Shown here in pieces: positions 35,857 to 45,049 of a DNA stretch of 64,000 nucleotides. The translations under genes were made by a program, and so were the position numbers. Origin of the DNA: Gammaproteobacteria bacterium. Lineage in GTDB: Bacteria > Pseudomonadota > Gammaproteobacteria > Enterobacterales > Alteromonadaceae. The first letter of the stretch is position 1. The number at the start of each line of letters is the position of its first letter. The stretch covers positions 62,001 through 126,000 of the forward strand of contig JAAFAI010000013.1 of NCBI GenBank assembly GCA_018222405.1, written 5' to 3'. Under the pieces are notes generated by a model. That model ran no database searches. It was not told the origin of the DNA and saw only the letters and a list, made by a program, of their open reading frames with translations.

Positions 35857-36915
35857 TTAATCTTTTAAGCCCAGAATCCGGCGGTTGCGTTCTTCGCTCG
35901 CCTCGGCGCCGGCAAAATCATCAAACGCATGCTTGGTAGGTTCAATAATATGGCTGGCAATAAACGGCGCGCCCTCGGCGGCACCCTGCGCAGAATCTTT
36001 CAGGCAGCATTCCCATTCCAGCACTGCCCAGCCGTCAAAGCCGTACTGGGTAAGCTTGCTGAAGATACCTTTGAAATCCACCTGGCCATCACCCAGCGAG
36101 CGGAAACGTCCGGGACGCTCCTTCCAGTCCTCATAGCCGCCGTACACGCCGGAACGACCGGTAGGGTTAAACTCAGCATCCTTAACGTGGAACATTTTGA
36201 TGCGATCGTGATAACGGTCGATAAAATCCAGGTAATCCAGTTGCTGCAGCACAAAATGGCTGGGGTCAAACAGGATATTCGCGCGCGGATGGTTATCCAC
36301 GGCTTTCAGGAAACGTTCAAAGGTTGCGCCGTCGTGCAGGTCTTCACCGGGGTGAATTTCGTAACACACATCCACACCAGCTTCGTCAAATGCATCCAGG
36401 ATTGGCTTCCAGCGTTTGGCCAGTTCAGCAAAACCTTGCTCAACCAGACCAGCGGGACGCTGCGGCCATGGGTAAACAAGGTGCCACAGCAACGCACCGG
36501 AAAAGGTTGCATGAGCTTTCAGTCCCAACCGTTCGCTTGCCTTAGCGGCAAACTTTAATTGCTCAATCGCCCATTCCGTGCGTTCCTGCGGTTTACCATG
36601 CAGGTGTTTCGGTGCAAAGTTATCAAACAGCTCGTCGTAAGCCGGATGCACCGCCACCAGTTGACCTTGCAGATGCGTTGAAAGTTCTGTGATTTCAATG
36701 CCGGCGTCGCGACAAATACCCATCACTTCATCACAGTAGTCCTGACTTTTAGCAGCCAGCTCTAAATTAAAAATATCGTCGTTGCCGGTTGGCATTTGAA
36801 TGCCTTTATAGCCATTCTCAGCAGCCCACTTAACAATGGTGTCCAATTTATTAAATGGCGCTTTATCACTGACAAACTGGGCTAAAAAGATAGCCGGGCC
36901 TTTAATCGCAGACAT
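35857..36915 (-). CDS. Cytoplasmic sugar phosphate isomerase/epimerase-like TIM barrel
   Basis: A 352-residue AP_endonuc_2-type barrel without a signal peptide. AENGYKGIQMPTG, ITELSTHLQGQLVAVHPAYD, KAHATFSGALLWHLVYPWPQ, VCYEIHPGEDLHDGATFE, NILFDPSHFVLQQLDYL, RIKMFHVKDAEFN and GWAVLEWECC contain the Glu, Asp, His and Glu expected to bind a divalent metal. It may convert an imported keto-sugar or open a lyase product. It shares strand and context with the Gfo/Idh gene upstream of it (38 bases) and the MFS gene after it. Confidence 0.88.
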   Translation of the reverse strand: MSAIKGPAIFLAQFVSDKAPFNKLDTIVKWAAENGYKGIQMPTGNDDIFNLELAAKSQDYCDEVMGICRDAGIEITELSTHLQGQLVAVHPAYDELFDNFAPKHLHGKPQERTEWAIEQLKFAAKASERLGLKAHATFSGALLWHLVYPWPQRPAGLVEQGFAELAKRWKPILDAFDEAGVDVCYEIHPGEDLHDGATFERFLKAVDNHPRANILFDPSHFVLQQLDYLDFIDRYHDRIKMFHVKDAEFNPTGRSGVYGGYEDWKERPGRFRSLGDGQVDFKGIFSKLTQYGFDGWAVLEWECCLKDSAQGAAEGAPFIASHIIEPTKHAFDDFAGAEASEERNRRILGLKD

Positions 36916-36953
36916 GGTGTACTCTCCTGCTTAATTCGTTAATTAGGTGCGTG

Positions 36954-38114
36954 TTATTCAACGTCGAAAAAGTCGGTCCATTTGGCGTCACTTGCCGTGC
37001 TCGCCAGCATGGTTTCGATAAAGGCGTTACCGCGTAAACCATCTTCCAGACCCGGTACCCCTTCGGCTTTCCCGGTTTGGCCACTGCGAACCGCTTTGGC
37101 AAAGTAGGTATACAGGTTAGCCATGGCTTCCAGATATCCTTCCGGGTGACCACCCGGAATGCGGCAACGGGCGTTGGCTTCTTCACACAGGCCAGGCATG
37201 CCGCCACCTGCGCGCAGAGTCACCATCGGACCGCTCAGCGAGCGTACCAGTAGTGAATTGGGATTCATCTGCATCCACTCTAAGCCGCCTTTTTCACCAT
37301 AAACACGGATTTTCAGACCGTTTTCTTCACCTGCACACACCTGGCTTGCCATGAGCACACCAGATGCGCCGTTTTCAAAACGCAGTAGGGCCGCGCCATC
37401 ATCATCCAGCCGACGTCCTTCCACGTGAGTATGCATGTCGGCGCACAGTTTGGTTACCTTGTCACCAGCCACAAATTCAGCCATATTAAGCGCATGGGTA
37501 CCAATATCGCCCATACAGCCACTGCCGCCGGATTTGCTCGGATCGGTACGCCAGCCAGCCTGTTTGTTATCCTGTAGCTCGATACCTTCGCTTAACCAAC
37601 CCTGCGGGTATTCCACAAATACTTTGCGGATTTTACCCAGCTCGCCGTTAGCCACCATGTGCCGCGCCTGCCATACCATGGGATAACCAATATAGGTATG
37701 GGCCAGACCGAGTAACACCGGTTTTTCCTGCAACACTGACTTAAGTGTTTTGGCTTCATCCAGAGAGATAGCCAGTGGCTTTTCACAGAACACATGAATG
37801 CCGGCCTCCAGTGCAGCTTTGGTAACTTCCACGTGGAGGTGATTTGGCGTCACTACCGCCAGTACCTGTACGCGCTGATCTGCGGGCAGCTTCGACTCTT
37901 GTTCGATAAGGGCCTGCCAGCTGTCGTAAGCGCGGTCCGCTGAGATACTCAATGACTCAGCAGTTTCCAGGTTATTTTCCTGGTTGCGGCTAAACGCCCC
38001 ACACACCAGTTCGTAATGTCCATCCAGCCCGGCTGCATGACGGTGCACCGCACCAATGAAAGCGCCCTGACCGCCACCGATCATGCCTAAGCGAATTTTC
38101 TCAGTTTTTGCCAC
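36954..38114 (-). CDS. Gfo/Idh/MocA family oxidoreductase
   Basis: A 386-residue NAD(P)-dependent sugar dehydrogenase. Start chosen at GTG 38114, with CGAGG before it, giving VAKTEKIRLGMIGGGQGAFIG; longer frames run through the operator. Motifs are the Rossmann GMIGGGQGAFIG, VVTPNHLHVEVTKAAL, and CEKPLA with the catalytic Lys. GGSGCMGDIGTHALNMAEF contributes the Asp and His. Relatives oxidise or reduce the C3 carbon of imported glycosides. It is the first gene of the minus-strand operon, next to a LacI-type operator. Confidence 0.9.
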   Translation of the reverse strand: MAKTEKIRLGMIGGGQGAFIGAVHRHAAGLDGHYELVCGAFSRNQENNLETAESLSISADRAYDSWQALIEQESKLPADQRVQVLAVVTPNHLHVEVTKAALEAGIHVFCEKPLAISLDEAKTLKSVLQEKPVLLGLAHTYIGYPMVWQARHMVANGELGKIRKVFVEYPQGWLSEGIELQDNKQAGWRTDPSKSGGSGCMGDIGTHALNMAEFVAGDKVTKLCADMHTHVEGRRLDDDGAALLRFENGASGVLMASQVCAGEENGLKIRVYGEKGGLEWMQMNPNSLLVRSLSGPMVTLRAGGGMPGLCEEANARCRIPGGHPEGYLEAMANLYTYFAKAVRSGQTGKAEGVPGLEDGLRGNAFIETMLASTASDAKWTDFFDVE

Positions 38115-38180
38115 GTTCAAACCTCGATTTGCAGTTTTCGTCCAAAACGCACTTGTGTACTTTTTGTTAATGATGTAAAA

Positions 38181-38196
38181 ATGTAACGGATTACAT
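38181..38196. promoter_or_regulatory. LacI-family operator, site 1
   Basis: ATGTAACGGATTACAT: 6-bp perfect arms ATGTAA/TTACAT around CGGA. It lies 67 bases upstream of the Gfo/Idh start. It matches site 2 in most positions, with a shared consensus near ATGTAACCGGTTACAT typical of LacI regulators. Confidence 0.75.
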
Positions 38197-38342
38197 CGGA
38201 GTATAACAAGATTATTCATCAGATCTAGTCCAAATTGATGACAAATATGTTAATCAAATGGAGTAGTTTTTAGTTAATGCGCGGAAAACACGCATTTTTA
38301 GCTAGCTGAAAACAGAAACTTTGTTAACATAAAAAACAATAA

Positions 38343-38358
38343 ATGTTATCGGTTACAT
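38343..38358. promoter_or_regulatory. LacI-family operator, site 2
   Basis: ATGTTATCGGTTACAT, with arms ATGT-A/T-ACAT, lies 28 bases before the lacI-type start codon. Its reverse complement ATGTAACCGATAACAT aligns with site 1. The site suggests autoregulation and, with site 1, control of both divergent transcripts. Confidence 0.75.
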
Positions 38359-38386
38359 TGTTATCCAAGCTTGTGAGGGCGATTAG

Positions 38387-39412
38387 TTGTCGAATATAAG
38401 AGAAGTTGCTGACCTAGCAGGCGTCTCGGTGGCCACGGTGTCACGAACGTTACAGCAACCAGAATTGGTATCGCCAAAAACCCGGGCCAAGGTGACCCGC
38501 GCTATTGAGCAGCTTAACTATAAGCCCAATCTGATGGCGGTAAAGTTTCGCTCTGGCAAAACCCACAATATTGTAGTTCTGGTGCCAACCGTGGCTAACG
38601 TGTTTTTCGCCAGGGTGATCCGTGGCATGCAGGAAGCAGCAGCTGCTGAAGGATATTCTTTACTGCTGGTTAATACCATGGGTGATAATGCTACCGAACA
38701 AAATTACGCCCGGATGATCCATACATCACAAGCTGATGGTGTGGTACAGCTGCGAGCCTTTAACCCGTTTAACGATATTGATGCAGATGAGCAGGGTTTA
38801 TTACCCATGGTTAACGCTTGTGAAATTCTCGATACGCCACAGTGCCCCACTGTCTCACTGGACAACCGTCTGGCCGCCGCCGCAATGACCGAACACCTGG
38901 TTGAACTCGGCCACCAGCATATCGCTATGATCAAAGGCCCGGCCTCCAGTCCGTTAACCCGTGAGCGGATGCTGGGCTTTAAAGATGCCTTACAGGAAGC
39001 CGGACTCAAATACTGTGAAGAGCTGATGTTCGACGGCGACTTTACGCTGCAATCCGGCTACGACGCAGCCGACCGCATACTTAGCCAGTCACACACGGTC
39101 AGCGCCATTTTTTGCGAAAACGATGAAATGGCGCTGGGTGCTATCAGCCGCCTTAAAGCCGCCGGTTTACGCATTCCTCAAGACATTTCAGTGTCCGGCT
39201 TCGACAATATCGCCTTTGCAAAATTCAGCGATCCACCATTAACCACTATCGCTCAGCCGGCAGAGGAATTTGGTGAGACCGCCATTAACTTGCTCATTGA
39301 TGTTTTAAAGGGCAAAGCCAAACGTGCAGTAAAAGTCATTCTGCCGTACCAGTTAATTATTCGAAACAGCACTGGGCCAGCCCCGGCGCAACCGGTAAAC
39401 CTAACCCGGTAA
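38387..39412 (+). CDS. LacI-family transcriptional regulator
   Basis: A 341-residue LacI-type repressor. The helix-turn-helix NIREVADLAGVSVATVSRTLQQP (3-25) is followed by the hinge LNYKPNLMAVKFRSGKT. The periplasmic-binding-protein-like core has IVVLVPTVANVFFARVIRG, HIAMIKGPASSPLTRERM, IFCENDEMALGAISRLKAAG and the SVSGFDNIAFAKFSDPPLTTI block. TTG start at 38387 behind GAGG; no ATG is available. It is divergent from the catabolic operon and flanked by two operators. A sugar or keto-sugar is the likely inducer. Confidence 0.92.
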   Translation: MSNIREVADLAGVSVATVSRTLQQPELVSPKTRAKVTRAIEQLNYKPNLMAVKFRSGKTHNIVVLVPTVANVFFARVIRGMQEAAAAEGYSLLLVNTMGDNATEQNYARMIHTSQADGVVQLRAFNPFNDIDADEQGLLPMVNACEILDTPQCPTVSLDNRLAAAAMTEHLVELGHQHIAMIKGPASSPLTRERMLGFKDALQEAGLKYCEELMFDGDFTLQSGYDAADRILSQSHTVSAIFCENDEMALGAISRLKAAGLRIPQDISVSGFDNIAFAKFSDPPLTTIAQPAEEFGETAINLLIDVLKGKAKRAVKVILPYQLIIRNSTGPAPAQPVNLTR

Positions 39413-39446
39413 GGCTGTGAATATGCCAATAAAAGGGAGAAAACCT

Positions 39447-40358
39447 ATGTCGCAACACCGTAAAAACAGCTCAATCATTACCGCCGCCTCTGCCAGCAAG
39501 CTGAGTCGTCGCCGTTTTATGCAAATGTCGGCCACCGGCGTTGGCGCACTCTTTGGCGCCGCAGCCTGTGGGGGAGCATCCACGGTGACCACTGCCGCCA
39601 AAGACAATCGCGTTGGCCTGCAACTATACACGCTGCGCAGCATGATGGAAAAAAGCGTGACCGACACTTTAAAACTGGTTGCCAGCGTAGGCTACAAAGA
39701 GCTGGAGTTTGCCGGTTTTTACGACAACGACCCTAAAGACGTTAAAGCGTTAATGGATGAACTGGGTCTAACCGCGCCGTCCTCTCACGTATTACTTAAA
39801 TTTATGTCTACCGACGCTGACGTCGAAAAACAGATCGAAATCGCTAAAACCATGGGCCACAAATACGTGGTTGTGCCGTACATCTTCCCGGAAGATCGCA
39901 GTACTGATATTGCCGGTTATCAGCGCCTAGCCGAGCGTTTAAACAAACTGGGCGAAACCTTTAAGGCCAATGGTATTCAACTTGCCTATCACAACCATGA
40001 TTTCGAGTTTGAGAACATGAACGGTCAGGTGCCATACGACGTGCTGCTGGACGAGTGTGATGCAGACCTGCTTGCCATGGAACTGGACTTATACTGGACC
40101 GTGAAAGCGGGCCTGAACCCGGTAGATTATTTCAAACGTAATCCGGGACGCTTTAAGCTGTGGCATGTGAAAGACATGGATGCCCAAGGCGAATTTGCCG
40201 ACGTGGGTAAAGGCACGATTAACTTTGATGATATCTTTGCGCACGGCGAGTTATCGGGTATTGAGCATAAATTTGTTGAGCGTGACAAAACCGACGATAT
40301 GGTTGAAACCATCAAGCAAGGCTACCTGACGGTCAGTCGTCTTAACGGTAAGTACTGA
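39447..40358 (+). CDS. Tat-exported TIM-barrel lipoprotein, sugar isomerase/lyase-like
   Basis: A 303-residue AP_endonuc_2-type barrel. Start at ATG 39447 behind AAGGGAG, with the open frame upstream ignored. The Tat signal KLSRRRFMQMSATGVGALFGAAACGG combines RRR with a lipobox-like GAAAC, so it may be a Tat lipoprotein. The barrel starts at DNRVGLQLYTLRSMMEK. Metal ligands lie in YKELEFAGFYDND, YVVVPYIFPEDR, LAYHNHDFEFENM, MELDLYWTVKAG, FKLWHVKDMD and HKFVERDK. Its plus-strand location beside lacI and same inducer region suggests the same pathway. Confidence 0.88.
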   Translation: MSQHRKNSSIITAASASKLSRRRFMQMSATGVGALFGAAACGGASTVTTAAKDNRVGLQLYTLRSMMEKSVTDTLKLVASVGYKELEFAGFYDNDPKDVKALMDELGLTAPSSHVLLKFMSTDADVEKQIEIAKTMGHKYVVVPYIFPEDRSTDIAGYQRLAERLNKLGETFKANGIQLAYHNHDFEFENMNGQVPYDVLLDECDADLLAMELDLYWTVKAGLNPVDYFKRNPGRFKLWHVKDMDAQGEFADVGKGTINFDDIFAHGELSGIEHKFVERDKTDDMVETIKQGYLTVSRLNGKY

Positions 40359-40381
40359 GCTCGCTAGCAAGCAGTAGATTC

Positions 40382-40507
40382 CCACGGGCATGCCCGTGGT
40401 ACTTACGGCTACAGCTTACAGCTGATGCAAAACGCAAAGCTTCACAATGTTCCAAAGTTACGCAATGCGTTTTGCTTGTTCTCATTCATCCACGGGTAAA
40501 CCCGTGG
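40382..40507. repeat. Palindrome cluster between sugar gene and IS element
   Basis: In the 274 bases from the barrel gene stop to the transposase there is no gene. The segment contains CCACGGGCATGCCCGTGG (40382-40399, perfect), a pair of TGCAAAACGC/GCGTTTTGC arms (40426-40435 and 40466-40475), and CCACGGG-TAAA-CCCGTGG (40490-40507). The two outer hairpins share the CCACGGG arm. This resembles a REP/BIME-type extragenic palindrome group. Confidence 0.75.
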
Positions 40508-40597
40508 TGTTCTGTTGCTTCGCAACCGAGCACATAAAAAAGGGGCCTGAGCCTAATGCCGATCAGTTAAGAGATTGACATTAGCTGTAAGAGGATC

Positions 40598-40629
40598 AAA
40601 ATCCGATGATCGTAAGGTCATCGGATTTT
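40598..40629 (+). promoter_or_regulatory. Hairpin at the 5' end of the transposase message
   Basis: AAAATCCGATGA-TCGTAAGG-TCATCGGATTTT, a 12-bp perfect stem followed by T, contains the first in-frame ATG (40606). It lies inside the element and would block translation or transcription that reads in from outside. Confidence 0.6.
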
Positions 40630-40632
40630 TTT

Positions 40633-41961
40633 ATGCAACTACAACAAGCCCTTAATACAGCGTTCAATGCCAGCACCCAGTTCAGTTCGTTTGAGCAACT
40701 GTCCTCATTTCTTGACCCGGCGATTATCGATGAAGCTTTCGTTGAGGCTGGCGTAGCGACGGTTAGAAAACGCAGGCTTCCACTCGAAGCGGTTATGTGG
40801 ACGGTCGTTGGAATGAGCTTGTTTAGGCAAGAATCTGTCTGGAATATCGCTACCAAAATGGATATTGCGTTACCGGGTAAGAATCCGCAGGTTGCCCCTA
40901 GTGCGATGGTACAAGCCCGGCAGAGGTTGGGTGTTGATGCTGTTAAATCGGTATTTATGAAAATGGCTGCGCAATGGTATCAGTCACAGCAATTCGAAAC
41001 GTGGAACGGACTCAATCTGTTAGCAGTAGATGGCGTGGTTTGGCGTACAACGGATACGCCTGAAAACCGTGAGAAATACGGCTCCGCCAGCACGCAGTAT
41101 GGTGACACAAGCTTCCCGCAAATAAGGATGGTTTGTCATATGGAGTTAACTAGCCATCAGCTCATCAACAGTGTTTTTGATAAATACAAATCGAATGAGA
41201 TGGTATTGGCGGAACAGCTCATTGATGACACGCCTAACCATTCACTTACTCTGTTTGATAAAGGTTACTACTCACTGGGCTTATTACACCGTTGGAACTG
41301 TCGGGGCGAAGAGCGTCACTGGCTAATTCCCGCCAGAAAGGGCCTCCAGTTCGAAGTAATACGTACGCTGGGTCAAAATGATAAATTAGTCAGGTTAGCG
41401 ACAACAGCGCAAGCGCGTAAACGCTTCGATGACTTGCCAGAATATGTAGAAGCACGACTGATAACGAAACAGATAAAAGGAAAAACCTGTGAAGTGCTTA
41501 CTTCAATGGTCGACGCTATGCGCTTTCCAGGGAATGAAATCGTTGAGTTATATAGTTATCGATGGGAGATCGAACTGGGGTTCAGAGAAATAAAGCAAAC
41601 ACTGCTCAACAGCGAATATACCTTTAGAAGCAAGCTACCTGAAATGGTCGAGCAGGAAATATGGGGGTTATTGTTAGCCTATAATCTCATTCGTTCAGCA
41701 ATGACGGAGGCCGCCAGCAGAAAAGGGATATGGCCTAACCAGTTGAGCTTCAGCGGTTGTTCAAGTGCAGTTGTTGCGTTCCTGATGACACTCCAACTCA
41801 CCAGCCCGGGTAAACTCCCGGTAATCTATAACTCACTTATTGATCAGCTAGGGTTTTACGAGCTTCCAGCTCGACGAGAAGACAGGGTCTACCCGAGATG
41901 TATAAAGCCAAAAGTGAGTCGTTATCCCCATAAAAAGAAAAATGCCAGTCAGCTTAACTGA
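40633..41961 (+). CDS. IS4-family transposase
   Basis: A 442-residue DDE transposase. Start at ATG 40633, just after the hairpin, matches the usual [12 protein letters not shown] N-terminus; ATG 40606 would lie inside the hairpin stem. Catalytic residues are D133 in [13 protein letters not shown], the Asp of TLFDKGYYS, and the Glu of [17 protein letters not shown], the Y-(2)-R-(3)-E-(6)-K signature of IS4. ISs of this kind cut and paste DNA by hairpin or hydrolysis chemistry. The frame is intact, so the element may be active. Confidence 0.92.
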   Translation: MQLQQALNTAFNASTQFSSFEQLSSFLDPAIIDEAFVEAGVATVRKRRLPLEAVMWTVVGMSLFRQESVWNIATKMDIALPGKNPQVAPSAMVQARQRLGVDAVKSVFMKMAAQWYQSQQFETWNGLNLLAVDGVVWRTTDTPENREKYGSASTQYGDTSFPQIRMVCHMELTSHQLINSVFDKYKSNEMVLAEQLIDDTPNHSLTLFDKGYYSLGLLHRWNCRGEERHWLIPARKGLQFEVIRTLGQNDKLVRLATTAQARKRFDDLPEYVEARLITKQIKGKTCEVLTSMVDAMRFPGNEIVELYSYRWEIELGFREIKQTLLNSEYTFRSKLPEMVEQEIWGLLLAYNLIRSAMTEAASRKGIWPNQLSFSGCSSAVVAFLMTLQLTSPGKLPVIYNSLIDQLGFYELPARREDRVYPRCIKPKVSRYPHKKKNASQLN

Positions 41962-41996
41962 CTGGCATTAGGCCTGAGCCCCTTTTTTGTTGCCCT

Positions 41997-44708
41997 TTAC
42001 GCCTTGAGATACTCACGGATCACGTAATGCAGGATGCCGCCGTGCTCGTAATAAGTAAATTCATTAGCGGTATCGATACGCACCGTTAAATCTACCGTCA
42101 GTGTGCTGCCGTCGACTTTAGTAACGGTCATTTGTGTGCTTTTCTGACCGCGTTCCACTGGCTCGATTGAGAACTGTTCATTGCCCTCCAGGCCTAAGGA
42201 TTCGGCACTGTCGCCGTCACTAAACTGCAGCGGCAAAATACCCATACCAATCAGGTTGGAACGGTGGATGCGTTCAAAGCTTTCGGCAATCACTGCCTTA
42301 ACGCCCATCAGCGACGGCCCCTTGGCTGCCCAGTCACGGCTGGAGCCGGTACCGTATTCCTTACCACCGATAACGATAGCCGGTACCTTTTCTTCCTTGT
42401 AACGCATGGCAGCATGATAAATCGACATGGCATCGCCGCTAGGGAAGTGCGTGGTAGCACTGCCACTGGTGCCTGGCGCTAACTGGTTTTTCAGGCGTAC
42501 GTTGGCAAACGTACCACGCATCATCACCTCATGGTTACCCCGGCGTGAGCCATAGGAGTTAAAGTGCTCCGGCGTGACACCCAGTTCCTGCAGGTACTCA
42601 CCTGCGGGGCTGTCCGGCGCAATGGCGCCTGCCGGGGAAATATGGTCGGTAGTAATGGAATCGCCCACTTTCACCAGACAACGCGCGTCTTTAATGGCCC
42701 CAATAGGATCCGGCGTCGTCGACATCGTTTCAAAAAACGGCGGATGTTCAATGTAAGTAGAATCCGGCCAGTCATATACCGAGGTATCAGAGACTTCCAG
42801 TTCATTCCATACACCGCTGCCTTTAAACACGTCGGCATACTTGGCTTTAAACAGCTCGCCGGACACATTGTCTTTAATGTATTGCTGAACCTCTTCAGGA
42901 GTTGGCCACAAGTCTTTAAGGTACACATCGCTGCCCTGGGAGTCTTTACCTATTGGGCTGTTTGCGATATCCATTTTCATGTTACCCGCCAGCGCATAGG
43001 CTACTACCAATGGTGGAGAGGCAAGATAGTTAGCCGCTACATCAGGATGGATACGCCCCTCAAAGTTACGGTTACCAGAAAGTACTGAGGTCACCGACAG
43101 TTTGGCTTTGCGGATTGCCGTCTCGATAGCATCCGGTAGTGGCCCTGAGTTACCGATACAGGTAGTACAACCATAACCAACAAGATTGAAGCCCAGCTGT
43201 TCCAGATAAGGCATCAGGCCCGCGTCTTCCAGGTACTGAGTGACCACCTGCGAACCAGGTGCCAGTGAAGTTTTCACCCAGGGCTTACGGGTAAGGCCAA
43301 GTTCGGCGGCCTTTTTAGCCACCAGCCCGGCGGCAATCAGCACGGAAGGGTTAGAAGTATTGGTACAACTGGTAATGGCCGCGATCACTACTGCACCGTC
43401 TTCGAGATTAAAAGCATTATCGCCGAGTTTTACATAAGAGGCATGGTCTTCGTCGACCACCGGCGCATCACCGCCTTCGGCAACAAAATCGGCCTCTTCG
43501 GTGACATCGGCAACGTCGATTTGCTGCGACAACCATTCATTGTATGCCGCTGCGGCATTATCCAGTGCGATACGGTCCTGCGGACGTTTTGGCCCGGCAA
43601 CAGACGGCACAACTTCACTCAAATCCAGCTCAAGGGTTTCATGATATTCCGCATCTTTACTGTTGTCGTCATGCCATAAGCCGGTTTGTTTAGCGTATGC
43701 CTCTACCAGCTCAATTTGCTGTTCGTCACGGCCGGTCAGGCGCAGGTAATCCAGCGCCACGTCATCAAGTGGGAAAATACCGCAAGTTGCGCCATACTCA
43801 GGGGCCATATTGGCAATGGTCGCGCGGTCTGCGGTCGTCAGCGACCTGAGGCCCGGACCATAGAATTCAACAAATTTACCTACTACGCCATGGTTACGTA
43901 ACTGCTCAGTTATAGTAAGTACCATATCGGTTGCCGTTACACCGGCCGGCAATTCACCTGTGAGCCTGAAACCAACCACCCGGGGTAGTAGCATGGTCAC
44001 CGGCTGGCCCAGCATCGCGGCCTCTGCTTCGATACCGCCAACGCCCCAGCCCAGTACGCCAAGACCGTTAATCATGGTTGTATGCGAATCAGTTCCCACC
44101 AGCGTATCAGGATAGACCAGGGTTTCATCGCCCTGCTCTTTGGCAAATACACAACGCGCCAGGTATTCAAGGTTCACCTGATGCACAATGCCACGCCCCG
44201 GTGGCACCACCTTAAAATTATCAAAGGACGATTGTCCCCATTTTAAAAACTGATAGCGTTCTTTGTTACGCTCTACCTCAATGGCAGTGTTCTTTTTAAG
44301 CGCGTCTTCCTCGGCAAAGTGATCCACCATTACCGAGTGGTCAATCACCAGCTCTACCGGATTGAGCGGGTTAATCGCCTGAGCGTCACCGCCTAAACGG
44401 TTAATAGCATCGCGCATGGCCGCTAAATCAACAATCGCAGGCACGCCGGTGAAGTCCTGCAAGATCACCCGTGCCGGTACAAAAGAAATTTCATGGTCGT
44501 CGCTATCGCTGGTATCCCACCGGGCAATAGTTTCAATATCGGCGTCGCTGACAAAGTCTGTGTGCTCGTGCCTGAGCAGGTTTTCGAGGAGAATTTTGAC
44601 GCAAAAGGGCAGTCTTGCTAGGTCGTGCTGTTCGGAAAGCTTGTCAAAACTGATCGCAGAATAGGAATGGTCGTTCACCTTGAGCGGCGAATAGGTTTGA
44701 TATTTCAT
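41997..44708 (-). CDS. acnA: Aconitate hydratase AcnA
   Basis: A 903-residue aconitase that interconverts citrate and isocitrate in the TCA cycle through a [4Fe-4S] cluster. AITSCTNTSNPSVLIAAG (about 443-460) and GYGCTTCIGNSGP (about 509-521) hold the three Cys ligands. GSSRDWAAKGPSLMGVKAVIAESFERIHRSNLIGMGILPLQF is the C-terminal catalytic block with the active-site Ser/Arg. Length and order of domains match AcnA, not AcnB or the shorter AcnD. Ribosome site GGAAG before ATG. The IS element now sits immediately downstream of its stop. Confidence 0.96.
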   Translation of the reverse strand: MKYQTYSPLKVNDHSYSAISFDKLSEQHDLARLPFCVKILLENLLRHEHTDFVSDADIETIARWDTSDSDDHEISFVPARVILQDFTGVPAIVDLAAMRDAINRLGGDAQAINPLNPVELVIDHSVMVDHFAEEDALKKNTAIEVERNKERYQFLKWGQSSFDNFKVVPPGRGIVHQVNLEYLARCVFAKEQGDETLVYPDTLVGTDSHTTMINGLGVLGWGVGGIEAEAAMLGQPVTMLLPRVVGFRLTGELPAGVTATDMVLTITEQLRNHGVVGKFVEFYGPGLRSLTTADRATIANMAPEYGATCGIFPLDDVALDYLRLTGRDEQQIELVEAYAKQTGLWHDDNSKDAEYHETLELDLSEVVPSVAGPKRPQDRIALDNAAAAYNEWLSQQIDVADVTEEADFVAEGGDAPVVDEDHASYVKLGDNAFNLEDGAVVIAAITSCTNTSNPSVLIAAGLVAKKAAELGLTRKPWVKTSLAPGSQVVTQYLEDAGLMPYLEQLGFNLVGYGCTTCIGNSGPLPDAIETAIRKAKLSVTSVLSGNRNFEGRIHPDVAANYLASPPLVVAYALAGNMKMDIANSPIGKDSQGSDVYLKDLWPTPEEVQQYIKDNVSGELFKAKYADVFKGSGVWNELEVSDTSVYDWPDSTYIEHPPFFETMSTTPDPIGAIKDARCLVKVGDSITTDHISPAGAIAPDSPAGEYLQELGVTPEHFNSYGSRRGNHEVMMRGTFANVRLKNQLAPGTSGSATTHFPSGDAMSIYHAAMRYKEEKVPAIVIGGKEYGTGSSRDWAAKGPSLMGVKAVIAESFERIHRSNLIGMGILPLQFSDGDSAESLGLEGNEQFSIEPVERGQKSTQMTVTKVDGSTLTVDLTVRIDTANEFTYYEHGGILHYVIREYLKA

Positions 44709-45049
44709 GTTTTACGCTTCCTTTTTCATTGCTGTGATTACTTGCCTTTAACCGTTCATGCATTTTTCTAACCAGACAATAAGCATTTAAATTTCAGTAA
44801 TTTATATAGTAAACAGTATTACGCCCGAACGATTTTATGAAATTTATACGTACCCGGGTGTGTAATAAGTTCAAAGCCTTATTTCATGCCCTATTCCGTA
44901 GCAATAAATTAACAATAAATTAATAAAACAGATGCACATTGCGTTTCCCTTATGTATGCTTAAATCTTAATCAAGCCGCTACGGCCTGTATTTAAAACTT
45001 TTCTGCCAATAATGGGAATACTGGTCATGTCCCCCATTGGAGTAAATAA
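44709..45049. other. Gene-free divergent promoter region
   Basis: The 341 bases between acnA and the cupin gene are AT-rich. A 28-codon frame at 44837 (MKFIRTRVCNKF...) lacks a ribosome site and is not supported. Divergent promoters for both genes must lie here, but I see no unambiguous -35/-10 pair or operator. Confidence 0.5.

Larger units (their letters stand above)
40536..41988 (+). mobile_element. IS4-family insertion sequence
   Basis: About 1.45 kb, bounded by 36-bp imperfect terminal inverted repeats at 40536-40571 and 41953-41988. Both ends begin AAAAAAGGGGC and later share CTAATGCC and TCAGTTAAG, with a few mismatches (CTGAGC versus TCAGGC). It holds one transposase gene. No obvious direct repeat flanks it, so the target duplication is either absent or degraded. 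The right end lies 8 bases from the acnA stop. The palindromic AATGCCAGTCAG ... CTGACTGGCATT at 41941-41969 forms a hairpin over the transposase stop. Confidence 0.88.

Noticed and set aside
38115..38219. Longer N-terminus of the Gfo/Idh protein
   Set aside because: It would run through the LacI operator and is unlike the family.
40510..41998. Target site duplication around the IS4 element
   Set aside because: The flanks ACCGAGCACAT and GTTGCCCTTTA do not match over 8 or more bases.
44837..44923. 28-codon basic frame MKFIRTRVCNKFK in the acnA-cupin gap
   Set aside because: No Shine-Dalgarno and no neighbour relation.
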